This document shows, in pieces, positions 32,410 through 41,146 of a stretch of DNA of 64,000 nt. Below the pieces are notes generated by a model, which worked only from the letters and a program-made list of their open reading frames with translations, ran no database searches and was not told the DNA's origin. The stretch comes from Chakrabartyella piscis (GTDB taxonomy: Bacteria > Bacillota > Clostridia > Lachnospirales > Anaerotignaceae), in the NCBI GenBank assembly GCA_030067835.1, contig CP092441.1:2976001-3040000 (forward strand), written 5' to 3'. The stretch's first letter is position 1, and every line of letters starts with the position of its first letter. The position numbers and the translations under genes are program-made.

Positions 32410-33339
32410 CTACCTTTTATACTCGATTGGCTGTGTCAGCTTGATTACAAAGGCTGTTGACACAAAGATTGCAGTGCCACAAATGGCAAGAACAATCTGT
32501 CCTGCCACTGTAAACATCAAGGTATGATACCAGTCTGAATTTAGGAAATACAGCAAGGGAATATTGCAAACCACCAAGGCTACCATTGTCAAAAACTCCT
32601 GTCGTGGAGCTGTTACCAATGTTTCTAGCTCCCCATTTACGATACGCATATCGCTAAGTTTGGTGGTGATGGGTGTCAGTGTGCTTTTCAAACTTCTATC
32701 GCTTTGGCACAAAATCACAGCATCTACCCATTCACGAAAGACAGGGTTATCAATCTTAGGTTTCATCTCCTGTAAGGCGCTGATGATGTCGGGGTTTACC
32801 ATCTTGATCTGATACAAAAAGCTCTTGAGCACCGATAGCACTGGTGGATTTAGATAGGCAATGTTTTCTTCCACTGCAGTCATGATGTTTTCGGTTCTAA
32901 GATAGCCTGTGGTGATGATGCTAAGTGCAGTTTCAAGCTCTGAGGAAATATCCTTTTTGAAATGGGTTTGTGTCAGCCTTACATACCAAAATGGCAAAAA
33001 CATAAAGCCGATTGCAAGGACAGGTGCTAAAAACCAGTTGCCCATCATAATGGCAAGGCTTGCACCCACCACAAACAGAAACATAGACAGCGCAGTGATC
33101 AGTGGGAACTTGTGGCTACGACCAGTCATCTCTAGGATGGCTTTGGTTTCGGCAATCTCACGTTTAAAATAGGATTGTTTCTTCCTTTTAGTGCTTTCGT
33201 TTAGGCTATCTTTCAAAGTTTGTGGTTTTTCAGATAACGCCTTAAAAATGCTTTGTGTCATATCCATAGGAGATATTTTCAACAAAACAAAAAGGCCCGT
33301 GATAAATCCCATACAGGCCAGTAATAATATAAAGTTCAA
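32410..33339 (-). CDS. tadB: TadB-like pilus platform protein (T2SF family)
   Basis: Of about 310 residues. Two N-terminal and two C-terminal membrane helices flank the T2SF domain (SSELETALSIITTGYLRTEN IMTAVEEN, then FREWVDAVILCQSDRSLK). A TTG start at 33339 (MNFILLLACMGF) is preferred because AAGGAGG lies nine bases before it and the cpaF stop comes immediately before. An ATG at 33366 would lie within cpaF. It partners with TadC and the CpaF ATPase. Confidence 0.83.
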   Translation of the reverse strand: MNFILLLACMGFITGLFVLLKISPMDMTQSIFKALSEKPQTLKDSLNESTKRKKQSYFKREIAETKAILEMTGRSHKFPLITALSMFLFVVGASLAIMMGNWFLAPVLAIGFMFLPFWYVRLTQTHFKKDISSELETALSIITTGYLRTENIMTAVEENIAYLNPPVLSVLKSFLYQIKMVNPDIISALQEMKPKIDNPVFREWVDAVILCQSDRSLKSTLTPITTKLSDMRIVNGELETLVTAPRQEFLTMVALVVCNIPLLYFLNSDWYHTLMFTVAGQIVLAICGTAIFVSTAFVIKLTQPIEYKR

Positions 33340-33340
33340 G

Positions 33341-34825
33341 CTATGCCACCTCCTTAAATTTTTCAATTTCTTTCATGGGCATACCATTTTCTAGCAGTCG
33401 TTTGGCTAGGTTATCGGAGATGCCCTTGGACTTTTCATGGTGACCTTCGATGATGAATTTGCCATCTTCGATTTTGTTTTCTGTGATGATGTACTGGAAC
33501 AGGCTGTGATATACCCTTGTGCCATCACCCGAAATCTCAATCTCCATAATCTCCATCAGCCTACGTTCTTTGTTTTCCAGTTGTTTGCAGAACACAATAA
33601 TGGGATAGGCTTCGGTCACATATTGCATTAGGGTATCGTCACTCATATCCACAGCACGTTTGCAAAGAGATACCATTCTTCGTGGCACTGCATCGCAAGA
33701 GTTTGCATGGATGGTAGTTAGCACCGCAATACCAGTTCGAGCTGCTTCTTGGGCGGCATTGGCTTCTGGACCACGCATCTCACCAACCACTGAAATGTCT
33801 GGGTTAAAACGAAGCATAACATCCAGTAGCATGGTTTGGTCTATTTTCTGCTTATCGTTATCGCTCTCACGAGTTAGGGTGTGAATGACGGAGTTTGCAA
33901 CCTTACCATTTTCATCGGTTCGCACAAGGTCAAGTTCTCGTGATCCATTCTCAATGGTGTACACACGCTTATGGTCTGGAATGGTGGTCAGAAGATAGCC
34001 AAGCATTGTGGTTTTACCACTGCTTGTTGCGCCTGCAACGCATACTGAAACGCCATAGCGAATGATGGTTGCAAGAAAGTCAAGCATTTCATCTGTGGCA
34101 GTGCCACGACTGGTGAAGTCCTCTTTCTTCATGGACTGTGGGTTTACAATACGAATGGAGGCTGCAATGCCCACATCTTCATCTACGATGGGTGTTTTCA
34201 TCACAGCAATACGAATGTTTTTAGATAGATGCCCTAGCACCACAGGTTGTGCGTTATCAAGAACGATGCCACTGACATGGAGCATTCTTCGAATGACGTT
34301 GATTGCGTGTTCTGGGGAGTCGAAATGTTCATCTAACTTTTTGGTTTCACCACTGGAATATTGCACCTCAATGTCGTTCCAGCTATTGATGTCGATTTCT
34401 TCGATGCCAGTGCCAAAGATGTATTTGGTGAGAAATCCATACTCAGCCATCTCGGTGTAAATATCGGCGATCAGCTCGTCGGTGGATTTACCCTCCACCG
34501 ATACTTTTCTGTCAAAGATGTATTTTCCGATAAAGCGTTTCATCTGCTCTTTGGAATCGGCAATGTCACCAGTGATCAGCTCCGAGTAATTCTCTGAAAT
34601 ATGCTCCTGTACCGACTGTAACACTTCATTGAAATCCTGCGTTTGGGTGGCTTCAAAGAACAGTGTGTGGGTACGAGTTTCTCCTGCAAGCTCCGTTTTG
34701 GTATGGCTTTTGGCAGTTTCAGACATTGCTTTATCAATGACTTTTTTGGTGTCCTGTGGAGCTTCTTTTTTAGGCTCTGCCACGCCACCAAACACAGAAG
34801 CATTTCTTTTTTCGCCTAAGCTCAT
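33341..34825 (-). CDS. cpaF: CpaF/TadA secretion ATPase
   Basis: Of 494 residues from the ATG at 34825 (AGGAGG upstream; overlaps the cpaE stop by four bases). The type II/IV secretion ATPase domain has Walker A CVAGATSSGKTTMLGYLL, the Asp box IENGSRELDLVRTDENG, Walker B-like DISVVGEMRGPEANAA and the His box AVLTTIHANSCDAVPRRM. The N-terminal helical domain (FNEVLQSVQEHISENYSELI) is typical of TadA. It drives Tad-pilus extension or could serve the conjugation channel in place of VirB11. Confidence 0.93.
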   Translation of the reverse strand: MSLGEKRNASVFGGVAEPKKEAPQDTKKVIDKAMSETAKSHTKTELAGETRTHTLFFEATQTQDFNEVLQSVQEHISENYSELITGDIADSKEQMKRFIGKYIFDRKVSVEGKSTDELIADIYTEMAEYGFLTKYIFGTGIEEIDINSWNDIEVQYSSGETKKLDEHFDSPEHAINVIRRMLHVSGIVLDNAQPVVLGHLSKNIRIAVMKTPIVDEDVGIAASIRIVNPQSMKKEDFTSRGTATDEMLDFLATIIRYGVSVCVAGATSSGKTTMLGYLLTTIPDHKRVYTIENGSRELDLVRTDENGKVANSVIHTLTRESDNDKQKIDQTMLLDVMLRFNPDISVVGEMRGPEANAAQEAARTGIAVLTTIHANSCDAVPRRMVSLCKRAVDMSDDTLMQYVTEAYPIIVFCKQLENKERRLMEIMEIEISGDGTRVYHSLFQYIITENKIEDGKFIIEGHHEKSKGISDNLAKRLLENGMPMKEIEKFKEVA

Positions 34826-35637
34826 ACACTGAACACCTCCTTGCAAATCTTCTGGATTTCACTTCGAAACCCTCGGCTGCTTTTCATAGAAAGCTCACCC
34901 AAAAGATTGCCCTGCAAATACTGTTCCTCAATCTCTGCCGATGCTGGGATGCTAAACGCCATATTGCCCAAGGCTCCTGCCATTTGTTCCACACCATGAT
35001 TAGGCTTCACATTGCTTGCCACCTTATAGTGCTTATCCATGTCATAACCACTGTTTTGCAAAAGTGGAAGTTGACTAGATAGATAGCTGATGGATTTCAA
35101 ATCGCAGTTAACTAGTCGCAGTACATTGTCTGCATCACTGATAGACACAGCTGAGAGGATATCATTTGCAATATAGCTTGAGCAGTCAATGACCACAAAG
35201 GGTGCAATTTCTTTTAGGCAGTCGATGAGTTCTTCGGCCTGCACCTTGCCATAAGGCGCGTAGGTATATTCATTCTCATTTTTCAGCATTCCAACGATAG
35301 AGAGGTAAGGGGTTTTCTTCAGTGTCACCATGTTATACTTCACCAGTGCTTCGGTGACATGGGTGGCGGCAAGAATAGAGCCAAGGGATTTTTCAATTTC
35401 AAGCTCACTAGGTGGCACCGCACAAGGTAGCATAGGTGCTGTCATATCGCATAAAAGCAAGATAACATTTTTCTTCTTATCTGCAAGGTGCTTTGCAATC
35501 TTAAATGCCACCGTGGATTTGCCACTGTTGGGACTGCCCCAAACAGCAAGGACACCGCCACTGGCAGTGTCCTCAAAGCTTTCAGCAAAGTGGTTATCTC
35601 TGCTGAACACTGTGTTTTTCTTAAAGTTCAGCATCAT
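34822..35637 (-). CDS. cpaE: TadZ/CpaE-like ParA-family ATPase
   Basis: Of 271 residues. A deviant Walker A VWGSPNSGKSTVAFKIAKHL, Walker B-like FVVIDCSSYI and IVGMLKNENEY place it in the MinD/ParA superfamily. Being next to cpaB and cpaF, it is the TadZ/CpaE localisation factor of a Tad-type system. The start overlaps the cpaB stop (AATGATG). It lacks the receiver-like N-terminal domain of proteobacterial CpaE, as usual in Bacillota. Confidence 0.82.
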   Translation of the reverse strand: MMLNFKKNTVFSRDNHFAESFEDTASGGVLAVWGSPNSGKSTVAFKIAKHLADKKKNVILLLCDMTAPMLPCAVPPSELEIEKSLGSILAATHVTEALVKYNMVTLKKTPYLSIVGMLKNENEYTYAPYGKVQAEELIDCLKEIAPFVVIDCSSYIANDILSAVSISDADNVLRLVNCDLKSISYLSSQLPLLQNSGYDMDKHYKVASNVKPNHGVEQMAGALGNMAFSIPASAEIEEQYLQGNLLGELSMKSSRGFRSEIQKICKEVFSV

Positions 35638-36437
35638 TCCACCTCGTTATTTTCCACATTCTCCGTCTGTGATTCCTCTAGCACTTCTTCCTCTGGTTCT
35701 GCTTCTTCTGGTGCATATAGTTCCTCTAAGATTGCATCTTGCATAGAGAGGAACACTTCGCTATTTTCTGGAAGTCCACGATAGACAAGGGACAGATGAA
35801 TGTCACCATCAAGCTCTAATTCGGCAAGTAGTTTTGCTTGGTCTGAGGTCACCAAAAGTGTGACAGTAGATGGCAATTCGCTTTCGTCATCCAGTGTTTT
35901 ATCACCTGTGTTGGCATCTACACCACTATCAGCAGTGACAGAAATCACTTCCACATAGGTTAGCTCTGTTGGGATAACTGTCGCACCCAAGCCTTTATAG
36001 TCTGGGGCAATGACAGATACAATATCGCCACTTTCCAGTTTGCCAGAGAGACCATTTGCAAAGTTCTTAATGCTCACAGAGATTGCTTGTTGCGTTCCAT
36101 CTAGTCCGTAGAGATAAGCATTTTCAGCTTGCATGATTTCGGAGATTTTGTTGTTTAGAATATAGTCACCAACAGAAAAATCAGCCAGAGCATATGTGCC
36201 AATGACCGACTCTGTTGTTCGCATCACGTTGTCAGGTAGGTTGTACCCACCGATTTCTACTGTTTCCACCATATCGGCAGTGATCTGCTCACCAGTGGAA
36301 ATTTCTGCTTTCACACGCACAATTTCTGTCTGCTGACTGAGTTCGCTGTTAAACAGTGGTGTGACTACAAAGCAGATAAGCAGTGAAAGCAAAATACAAA
36401 GCACACCAAGTACAGTTCTATTTTTAAATATCTTCAC
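35634..36437 (-). CDS. cpaB: CpaB-like SAF-domain protein
   Basis: Of 267 residues. One N-terminal membrane helix (TVLGVLCILLSLLICFVVTP) is followed by a SAF domain (AEISTGEQITADMVETVEIG, then YALADFSVGDYILNNKISEI) and an RcpC/CpaB-type beta domain. The acidic tail (EEAEPEEEVLEESQTENVEN NEVE) is low complexity. In Tad systems CpaB supports pilus biogenesis at the cell envelope. Its gene is the first of the five-gene cpaB-E-F-tadB-C run. Confidence 0.85.
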   Translation of the reverse strand: MKIFKNRTVLGVLCILLSLLICFVVTPLFNSELSQQTEIVRVKAEISTGEQITADMVETVEIGGYNLPDNVMRTTESVIGTYALADFSVGDYILNNKISEIMQAENAYLYGLDGTQQAISVSIKNFANGLSGKLESGDIVSVIAPDYKGLGATVIPTELTYVEVISVTADSGVDANTGDKTLDDESELPSTVTLLVTSDQAKLLAELELDGDIHLSLVYRGLPENSEVFLSMQDAILEELYAPEEAEPEEEVLEESQTENVENNEVE

Positions 36438-36453
36438 GTTGTTTTATCCTTTC

Positions 36454-36837
36454 TCAAATGAAAGTTACGGCTAAAAAGCCAATGGTTAAAAAGGGAGCAA
36501 GAGGCATCGCCTTTGACACCTCTTGCTTTTGCTTTCCTACGCAAAGCACCCAGTAGGTAATGATACTGAGACTGAGTGCCAGTACCACACCCACCAGTGT
36601 TTTGCTAAATCCTAGATATAATCCGACAGCTGCTGTCAATTTGATATCGCCACCACCAATGCCCTCTGGGTTAAGCGTGGCTGCTATAAAAAATGGTAGC
36701 GCAGACAATAACCCAAGAGGGTGAAAATCAAAGAGAGCAAGCACCACAATCGCTATGGATAATTTGTCTGGTATTTCTCTCTTTTTCAAATCGGTGTAGG
36801 TGGCAATGAGTAGCAGCATGGCAAACAAAATATCCAT
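36454..36837 (-). CDS. A24-type prepilin peptidase
   Basis: Of 127 residues. The two catalytic aspartates are in the LLIATYTDLKKREIPD motif near the N-terminus and the GIGGGDIKLTAAVGL motif near residue 64. There are four or five membrane helices and no methyltransferase domain, matching short TadV/CpaA-type enzymes. It should cleave the class III signals of the DUF6133, DUF4320 and TadE-like pilins. The start shares a base with the spoVG stop (TAATG). Confidence 0.88.
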   Translation of the reverse strand: MDILFAMLLLIATYTDLKKREIPDKLSIAIVVLALFDFHPLGLLSALPFFIAATLNPEGIGGGDIKLTAAVGLYLGFSKTLVGVVLALSLSIITYWVLCVGKQKQEVSKAMPLAPFLTIGFLAVTFI

Positions 36838-37142
36838 TACATTGTCTGTTGCTGTGACCAGTTGGGTGCTTCTTCATGTTCTAGGCTCTGAAGTTGCTTT
36901 TGCTCAAAGGCCTCCAAGATGGCACTGTTGAATTCCTTTTTGAATTCTTTGGTGATGGGGTGACAATAGTCGGTATACTCACCCTTGGAATTTTTGTAGC
37001 TTGGCATGGCAACAAAATCACCGTGCTTGCCATTTAGGATACGGATGCCAGATACTACAAAGCAGTTGTCTAGGACTGCTGTTGCATAGGCTTTGGGGTT
37101 TGCGTTTTCTCGGATATCTCCGATTTTTACATCAATTTTCAT
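36837..37142 (-). CDS. spoVG: SpoVG-family protein with Gln/Met tail
   Basis: Of 101 residues. The SpoVG core is complete: MKIDVKIGDIRENANPKAYA, ATAVLDNCFVVSGIRILNGK, then GDFVAMPSYKN and DYCHPITKEFKKEFNSAILE. SpoVG binds nucleic acid and regulates several genes in Bacillota. Compared with chromosomal SpoVG (about 95 residues) it ends with an added EEAPNWSQQQTM, resembling the tails of other element proteins. It is an element-borne copy inside the pilus operon. Confidence 0.88.
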   Translation of the reverse strand: MKIDVKIGDIRENANPKAYATAVLDNCFVVSGIRILNGKHGDFVAMPSYKNSKGEYTDYCHPITKEFKKEFNSAILEAFEQKQLQSLEHEEAPNWSQQQTM

Positions 37143-37153
37143 AGGCTACCTCC

Positions 37154-37405
37154 TTAACCTGCGTAGTCGAACATATCCTCAATGCGCTGAACGAGCGTAG
37201 GCATAATGGTGTCATTGAAGAGTGCGTACAGGCCAGCAAGGAGCAATGCACCAAGCACCACAGCGATGAGGATTTTGACACCACTGTCTACATAGTTTTC
37301 GCCACGCTCATTGCAAAGAGCATTCTTCGCATTGGCTTTCATCATCTGCATTTTGATTACCATGCCATTTGCCTTGTTTTTTGCGTTGTTCATAAAGTTT
37401 TTCAT
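37154..37405 (-). CDS. DUF6133/Flp-like pilin
   Basis: Of 83 residues from the ATG at 37405 (MKNFMNNAKNKANGMVIKMQ, with GGAGAA upstream). NERGENYVDSGVKILIAVVL GALLLAGLYALFND shows the RGE-Y then hydrophobic helix pattern of Flp-type pilins and their processing site. It is the best candidate for the major pilin, being small and first in the Tad operon. It matches DUF6133 of clostridial elements as I remember it. Confidence 0.72.
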   Translation of the reverse strand: MKNFMNNAKNKANGMVIKMQMMKANAKNALCNERGENYVDSGVKILIAVVLGALLLAGLYALFNDTIMPTLVQRIEDMFDYAG

Positions 37406-37467
37406 TGTGTTTTCTCCATTCTTTTTTGTATGTTTTGATGTGTGTATATATAAAAAAGGAGACACAG

Positions 37468-38031
37468 CTACATTGACTGCATCTCCATTTCCATATCTTG
37501 TATAGGTTCTTGCTTTGCAAACTCGATTTCCTTAAAACCAAATCGGTCTACATAGTGGTAATTGACTGTATCTTCATCGTACAGCTCCACCACATCGGAC
37601 ATAGAGAGGGAGTGACCTTTGTATCCCTCTGGATGATCCATGTTGCATTTGGTGTAAATTTCTTCTAGGTCATTGGTCCCGATATCGCCATCGTAAGCGC
37701 AGACATAGTCGGCTTCGTTTGGCGCACCATATTTTGAAGTCATATCTTCATGAGATAGGAAACGACCACCGAAGTCGAAGTCGGAACGTAACTGCCAGAT
37801 GCGTACTTGTTTCAAAGACTCTGCATCTTCCAGCTCATAATACTGGCGATTGACAGCGAGTTTTTCAAAAATACCATCTTGCCATAAGGACTCAAAGCCT
37901 TGGTTATCAAGCCACTGTGAAAGTTCTTCGTTTTTGAAGATGTTATCCACAGTGGCAACGCCATCCTTGATAAATCCTGCGGGGTTTTTGTTGTAGAGAA
38001 TTAAATTGTGCCTAAGTTCTGTGCTTTTCAC
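37468..38031 (-). CDS. YodL-domain protein with QDMEMEMQSM tail
   Basis: Of 187 residues, with a GTG start after GGAGGTGAGCCT. The C-terminal part YTKCNMDHPEGYKGHSLSMS DVVELYDEDTVNYHYVDRFG F is the YodL domain, found in polyvalent proteins of phages and conjugative elements. The preceding QVRIWQLRSDFDFGGRFLSH is also typical. The tail FAKQEPIQDMEMEMQSM belongs to the shared tail group. The function is unknown, with counter-defence or establishment inferred from the family's context. Confidence 0.78.
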   Translation of the reverse strand: MKSTELRHNLILYNKNPAGFIKDGVATVDNIFKNEELSQWLDNQGFESLWQDGIFEKLAVNRQYYELEDAESLKQVRIWQLRSDFDFGGRFLSHEDMTSKYGAPNEADYVCAYDGDIGTNDLEEIYTKCNMDHPEGYKGHSLSMSDVVELYDEDTVNYHYVDRFGFKEIEFAKQEPIQDMEMEMQSM

Positions 38032-38043
38032 AGGCTCACCTCC

Positions 38044-38784
38044 TTACATGGTGGGTGTTTGCATCGTGGGTGCCTCTTGCTGCTGATTTTTCAGTTCCAA
38101 TTCAGCCAGTTTTTCTTTGGCATACTCTGGGATGCACTCATCTTTTAGCACACCAAGGATTTGTGATCTATCCCATCTGACTTTTACGCCATCGCCAAGA
38201 CAGGTGGCAAACACAGCTCTGCCGATTTTGTCAGGCTCACAGCCAAAACCACTGGTTGCCAGATAGATTTGATCTCGACCATTAAAATACTGTTCGGCAA
38301 GTTCACTGCTTTTCACCACAACCACCTTGTTGGTATAGTCCTGTGGTTCATCTGTTTGAATACACTTGGAGGCATCAAACATCTCTAGCGTTGCATACGC
38401 TCGGTGGTACTGGTTGATAAAACCATCTAAAAGTGCAGGGTGAGAGTCCACTGCAAACTCGCCATTCAAGTGATTCTTTTCTTTGGGGATATAAATTTCT
38501 TTTGCCCACTCTTTATTGGCACGAGAAAATCTACCATCGCTACTTTTGTGGTTGATGGAATTTGCTAGTACATAGGCAGTTCGTTTGTAACCAAACTGCT
38601 CAATGACTTCCTTGGCAGAGTCTTGGTGTAAGCAATTATCACTGTAATTTTTTGCAATGGTCTGGGTGATTAAATCCTTACACGCAATGTTTTCCAGATG
38701 GCTGGTTCGCCATCGTTCTAACTCGCCAAGTCTTTCGGCTTCCTTTTGGGAATAGGAGTAGAGTTCGGTGTGTTCTTTAGACAT
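38044..38784 (-). CDS. DUF3849-like protein with Gln/Met tail
   Basis: Of 246 residues. LERWRTSHLENIACKDLITQ TIAKNYSDN, VIEQFGYKRTAYVLANSINH and DGRFSRANKEWAKE match DUF3849, and IGRAVFATCLGDGVKVRWDR SQILGVLKDE is its usual C-terminal companion. Such domains occur in large polyvalent proteins. It ends NQQQEAPTMQTPTM. The start overlaps the upstream gene's stop by eight bases. Confidence 0.72.
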   Translation of the reverse strand: MSKEHTELYSYSQKEAERLGELERWRTSHLENIACKDLITQTIAKNYSDNCLHQDSAKEVIEQFGYKRTAYVLANSINHKSSDGRFSRANKEWAKEIYIPKEKNHLNGEFAVDSHPALLDGFINQYHRAYATLEMFDASKCIQTDEPQDYTNKVVVVKSSELAEQYFNGRDQIYLATSGFGCEPDKIGRAVFATCLGDGVKVRWDRSQILGVLKDECIPEYAKEKLAELELKNQQQEAPTMQTPTM

Positions 38785-39262
38785 GGTAGATAGTCTCCTT
38801 ACTCATGATGCTCTCATTTAGCTCGCCAAGGCAGATGCCAATATCGGCTAGGACTTCAAGCATATCTTCATCAATGTCGGTAATATCATGCTCATAGTCG
38901 GTGGGTTCAAGCAGGATGCGACCACTGTCCTGTTCGGCACAGATGCAAAGTTTGGTGTCTGGATCAATACCACAAACTTCCTTTGCCCAGTCTGGGACAT
39001 CTACGCAATCTTCCAAAAATCCCTCACAGAATGTGCAGTCATCGCAGTCATCTTCTTTGGGGAATTTATTTAGCAAGGTGGCATAGAGGCAATCTGTGAC
39101 ACTCTCCAGTGCCTCAATCACTTGCAAGACTTCCAATGCTGTTAGCTTTGTGCCTTTTAGCACCATAACAGAGGGAAAGGTCTGCAAGGTGATTTCATCA
39201 CCTAGATTTGTTTGTGCAATGATTTCGTTTGGAATGGTAAGACCTGTGTTGTTGTTTTTCAT
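38777..39262 (-). CDS. Cys-rich protein with an AbrB-like N-terminus
   Basis: Of 161 residues. NTGLTIPNEIIAQTNLGDEI TLQTFPSVMVLKG looks like a swapped-hairpin AbrB/MazE DNA-binding domain. The middle has a cysteine cluster (CDDCTFCEGFLEDC, and further Cys at CGID and CICA) that could hold a metal. No named family is recognised with certainty. The ATG overlaps the stop of the adenine methylase gene by four bases. Confidence 0.6.
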   Translation of the reverse strand: MKNNNTGLTIPNEIIAQTNLGDEITLQTFPSVMVLKGTKLTALEVLQVIEALESVTDCLYATLLNKFPKEDDCDDCTFCEGFLEDCVDVPDWAKEVCGIDPDTKLCICAEQDSGRILLEPTDYEHDITDIDEDMLEVLADIGICLGELNESIMSKETIYHV

Positions 39263-40263
39263 GTTAATTCCTCATTTCTTTCTTTTCTTAGTGGCTTATT
39301 GGGTGCATGGATCACTTTGTAATCGCCCTCTTTTTGGGCAGAAAGAAAGCCACCAAATAAATGCATTTGGTAGCTGGCACTTTCGATGTATTCGGTTGGA
39401 TCATAGTTGGTGATAATCAGTTCTTCATAAACTTCGCCCTCCTTTTTGCTCATAGAATGTGACCTTGTGGTGTAGTAGATATAGAAATCTTGATACAGTT
39501 CCACAATCGCTGGTACATTATTGTAGCTTACCATGACATACCCATCTGCATCGTGCAATACATCTCGCAATCGAGTATGTTCTTTTTTTGTAAATGGTAC
39601 ATCATTTTTGTAGAAGCTCTCGGCATCATAGTATGGTGGATCGCAGTAGATAAAGGCATTTGGTCTATCATATTGTTTGATGAGTGCTTCAAAGTCCTTG
39701 TTTTCTATGGTCACATTCTTGAACGCTCTAGCAAAGTTCCAGATGTCTACAAAAAACCTACGCACATCACATTTCTTGCCACCAAAGGTATCTGCGTTAG
39801 CATTGAAGCTGTATCGCAATAATTTGTAATAGGCGGCAGCACGTTTGATGTCCATATCTCGATTGCGTTCCAAAAGCAATACTTTGAGTTCTTCAGCCTG
39901 TGGCTTTTCAAACATAATCTCTGTCAGTTCCAGTTCTTCTTCCAAGTCGTAATTGTGAAATTCCTCTTGATTTAAGAACTTTTTATACATCTCAAAGTCA
40001 TCACGTGAATTGAGGGCAAGGAAGCCAATTTCACGAGTGAGAGCAAATGGTCTATCTCTAGCACAGCGCATTAAATTCACAAGATCTGCATTAAAATCGT
40101 TGTAAATTTGTAGGCTGCTCCTGCGATAATCGAGGTTTAGGGTAACTGTACCACTGCCACCGAACACATCAATGCTTCGCTCATATTTGTTAGGTGCTAA
40201 TAGGTTGATGATCCACATGAGCTTTGCCTTGCCACCCACCCATGCGATAATACTTTTTGTCAA
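39259..40263 (-). CDS. Dam-type DNA adenine-N6 methyltransferase
   Basis: Of 334 residues. Motif I-like AWVGGKAKLMWIINLLAPNK and VFGGSGTVTLNL, and motif IV FIYCDPPYYDAESF, define a D12-class adenine methylase. The VMVSYNNVPAIVELY region completes it. The recognition sequence cannot be read. It is a solitary methylase without a partner nuclease, likely protecting the element during transfer. Its C-terminus lacks the shared tail. Confidence 0.9.
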   Translation of the reverse strand: MTKSIIAWVGGKAKLMWIINLLAPNKYERSIDVFGGSGTVTLNLDYRRSSLQIYNDFNADLVNLMRCARDRPFALTREIGFLALNSRDDFEMYKKFLNQEEFHNYDLEEELELTEIMFEKPQAEELKVLLLERNRDMDIKRAAAYYKLLRYSFNANADTFGGKKCDVRRFFVDIWNFARAFKNVTIENKDFEALIKQYDRPNAFIYCDPPYYDAESFYKNDVPFTKKEHTRLRDVLHDADGYVMVSYNNVPAIVELYQDFYIYYTTRSHSMSKKEGEVYEELIITNYDPTEYIESASYQMHLFGGFLSAQKEGDYKVIHAPNKPLRKERNEELT

Positions 40264-40295
40264 ATAACAATCACCTCGCTTTTAATCTTCTTTTC

Positions 40296-41048
40296 TCAAA
40301 TTTCTCCAACCTCCATTTCACCATCTAAATATAGTTGTAAAAAGTGGTTTCTTCCTGTTGTGGTAACCAATGTTTGGACACCACTATGACCATATTTGCA
40401 AAACTCCACTATCTCAAACAGACCATCTTCCACATGGTGTTGATAGGGGAGCAGAGCTTTTTTTGTGTTTCGATAAAGGTATTTATTTTCCAACATAAAG
40501 TGAATTAAGAACATCGGCTTCACACCAATTTCTTTCGCAGTGGTACGGAAGTTGATTAACAATCCTGCATCCATCATTTTGTCGAAATATTCGCCTTTTG
40601 TTTGCAACTCACCGACTTCTTGTTTCAGCTTTCTGTTTTCTTCGGATACCTTTAACATTTGTGCTAAAAACGTATGAAGATGCTCTGGATCACGAAAGAT
40701 ATTAGCCAAGGTTTCTTCTGTTACATATCCACCATATTTTCTAATAGATGGAATGACTATTGATGTTACCCAACGCTTAAACGCTTTTGCCGAGGGGAGT
40801 TTGCTTTTTAATGCCAGACTATAAAGTCCACTTTCGTTAATGATAACCATTTGTCGTAATTGACCTGATGCACCGAATTGGTGCGTCAGCTTATCTTCGT
40901 CATCAACGTGCTTTCTGATTGCATTATCCGTTCTTACATAGCCTAAGATTTCGGCCACATCTTTGCCCACGAACCACGGATTGCCATCAATGGTGATGGT
41001 TCGAATTTCTCCAAACTCGTCATTTTTGAATATTTGCAGTTCTTCCAT
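40296..41048 (-). CDS. Bro-N/KilAC phage-type antirepressor
   Basis: Of 250 residues from the ATG at 41048 (AAAGGAGC upstream). The N-terminal Bro-N domain (FGEIRTITIDGNPWFVGKDV AEILGYVRTDNAIRKHVDDE) is followed by a coiled linker and a KilAC-like DNA-binding domain (LINFRTTAKEIGVKPMFLIH FMLENKYLYRN). Phage antirepressors of this build lift lysogenic repression; here it may switch on transfer genes. It is separated from the ArdA operon by a strong terminator. Confidence 0.88.
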   Translation of the reverse strand: MEELQIFKNDEFGEIRTITIDGNPWFVGKDVAEILGYVRTDNAIRKHVDDEDKLTHQFGASGQLRQMVIINESGLYSLALKSKLPSAKAFKRWVTSIVIPSIRKYGGYVTEETLANIFRDPEHLHTFLAQMLKVSEENRKLKQEVGELQTKGEYFDKMMDAGLLINFRTTAKEIGVKPMFLIHFMLENKYLYRNTKKALLPYQHHVEDGLFEIVEFCKYGHSGVQTLVTTTGRNHFLQLYLDGEMEVGEI

Positions 41049-41080
41049 AAATGCTCCTTTCATTTAGTCAGAAAATAAAA

Positions 41081-41128
41081 AAAGACCGTGCATTTTGCAG
41101 TTTAGGTACTGCGAAACACACGGTCTTT
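41081..41128 (-). terminator. Terminator of the ArdA operon
   Basis: AAAGACCGTG (41081-41090) pairs with CACGGTCTTT (41119-41128). A second stem GCAGT...ACTGC lies inside, and on the minus strand a T7 run follows. Confidence 0.85.
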
Positions 41129-41146
41129 TCGGTTGATATTTAGTTT

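Noticed and set aside
30584..37405. The Tad genes as an independent chromosomal locus into which the conjugation genes inserted
   Set aside because: The genes are interleaved with element-type genes (SpoVG with the shared tail, DUF4320, DUF6550) in one co-directional run with overlapping stops and starts, so they belong to the element.
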